Below, one piece after another: positions 63,920 through 64,000 of a stretch of 64,000 nt of DNA (position 1 is its first letter; every line of letters starts with the position of its first letter). Below the pieces are notes generated by a model. The model did not search any database. It saw only the letters and a list, made by a program, of their open reading frames with translations, and was not told the origin of the DNA. The position numbers and the translations under genes are program-made. Location of the stretch: assembly GCA_963682025.1 (NCBI GenBank), contig OY821519.1, positions 12,438,168-12,502,167 on the forward strand, in the 5' to 3' direction. The DNA comes from Cordilura impudica (lineage: Eukaryota; Arthropoda; Insecta; Diptera; Scathophagidae).

Positions 63920-64000
63920 AGCCGCCACGGCTGCACTTCTACTTCGCCTGACGACAGGTGAAGTAGACATAGTCTTCATCCAAGAGCCCTGGGTTTGTGG
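63885..64000 (+). CDS. LOA-type ORF2 (endonuclease-RT), start only
   Basis: ATG at 63885 opens MRLLQINLHHCKAATAALLL, then RLTTGEVDIVFIQEPWVCG to the window edge, the N-terminal strand-Asn and QEP(W) glutamate region of the AP-endonuclease. It overlaps the ORF1 end (63919) by 35 nt in another frame, so ORF2 is probably translated by reinitiation or frameshifting. No lesion in the visible part. Confidence 0.75.
   Translation, partial: MRLLQINLHHCKAATAALLLRLTTGEVDIVFIQEPWVC

Larger units (their letters stand above)
62221..64000 (+). mobile_element. LOA-clade non-LTR retrotransposon, 5' part (runs off window)
   Basis: Clearly GC-richer than its surroundings and less decayed. A leader of about 336 bp (from CTATCGCCACGAGTAAC), ORF1 with two lesions, then ORF2 starting within the end of ORF1. 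The 5' end abuts family C copy C3, whose continuation is missing on this side. EPWVCG at the window edge is the beginning of the endonuclease. Confidence 0.75.

Overview
The window reads as a repeat-dense, strongly AT-rich stretch of a dipteran nuclear genome, most likely a higher fly. The support is indirect: non-LTR elements with the LOA-type ORF1 region seen in flies, copia-type and Jockey-type relics, an arthropod-type TATA plus TCAGTT initiator, a 76-base intron, and mini-me/DINE-1-like short repeats with internal (GTCY)n tracts. I see no ordinary host gene, rRNA, tRNA or CRISPR array. Nearly everything recognisable is a transposable element or simple repeat, usually broken and often nested.

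Layout. 0-2.3 kb: a non-LTR reverse transcriptase relic. 2.3-7.8 kb: a minus-strand Jockey-type element carrying a short Helentron-like repeat (called family A here) and a piggyBac whose TTAA target lies inside the endonuclease GDFNAKH codons. 7.8-20 kb: a foldback repeat, a Helitron copy (family B), TTTTTCATT-type satellites, a head-to-tail pair of A elements and a scrambled endonuclease/RT fragment. 20-21.8 kb: a broken RING-finger gene between inverted GGGCGATTTTT-like repeats. 21.8-33 kb: more A, B, C, D and F short elements, a 1.5 kb (AAAAATT)n satellite, a Jockey-type relic and the C-terminal half of a hAT transposase with its right terminus. 33.6-37.1 kb: a nearly complete DNA transposon (element E) with a DDE-like transposase and 4-bp ACAT duplications. 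37-43 kb: satellites and A/B/G elements, including a Helitron insertion whose empty site can be read. 43.5-46.9 kb: a Transib/RAG1-like transposon with terminal heptamers like recombination signals. 47.9-50 kb: a copia relic. 50-57 kb: a CR1-like non-LTR relic split by a 3.7 kb transposon with about 570-bp inverted repeats and one intact 688-codon ORF, and by a 532-bp MITE. 57-60.3 kb: an A element split by a 2.3 kb TG...CA insertion. 60.4-61.9 kb: a copia protease fragment split by a 1.1 kb inverted-repeat element that carries a small intron-containing Lys-rich gene. 62.2-64 kb: the 5' part of a GC-richer, younger LOA-clade retrotransposon running off the edge.

The nests give a relative chronology: Jockey, CR1-like and copia relics are the oldest layer; A, Transib-like and piggyBac elements entered later; Helitron B, the 2.3 kb TG...CA element and element E sit inside those. 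The best candidates for under-described biology are the Transib/RAG1-like element, the two 4-bp-duplication transposons, the gene-carrying inverted-repeat element at 60.6-61.7 kb and the RING-finger locus. All family assignments come from reading motifs by eye; no database search was possible.
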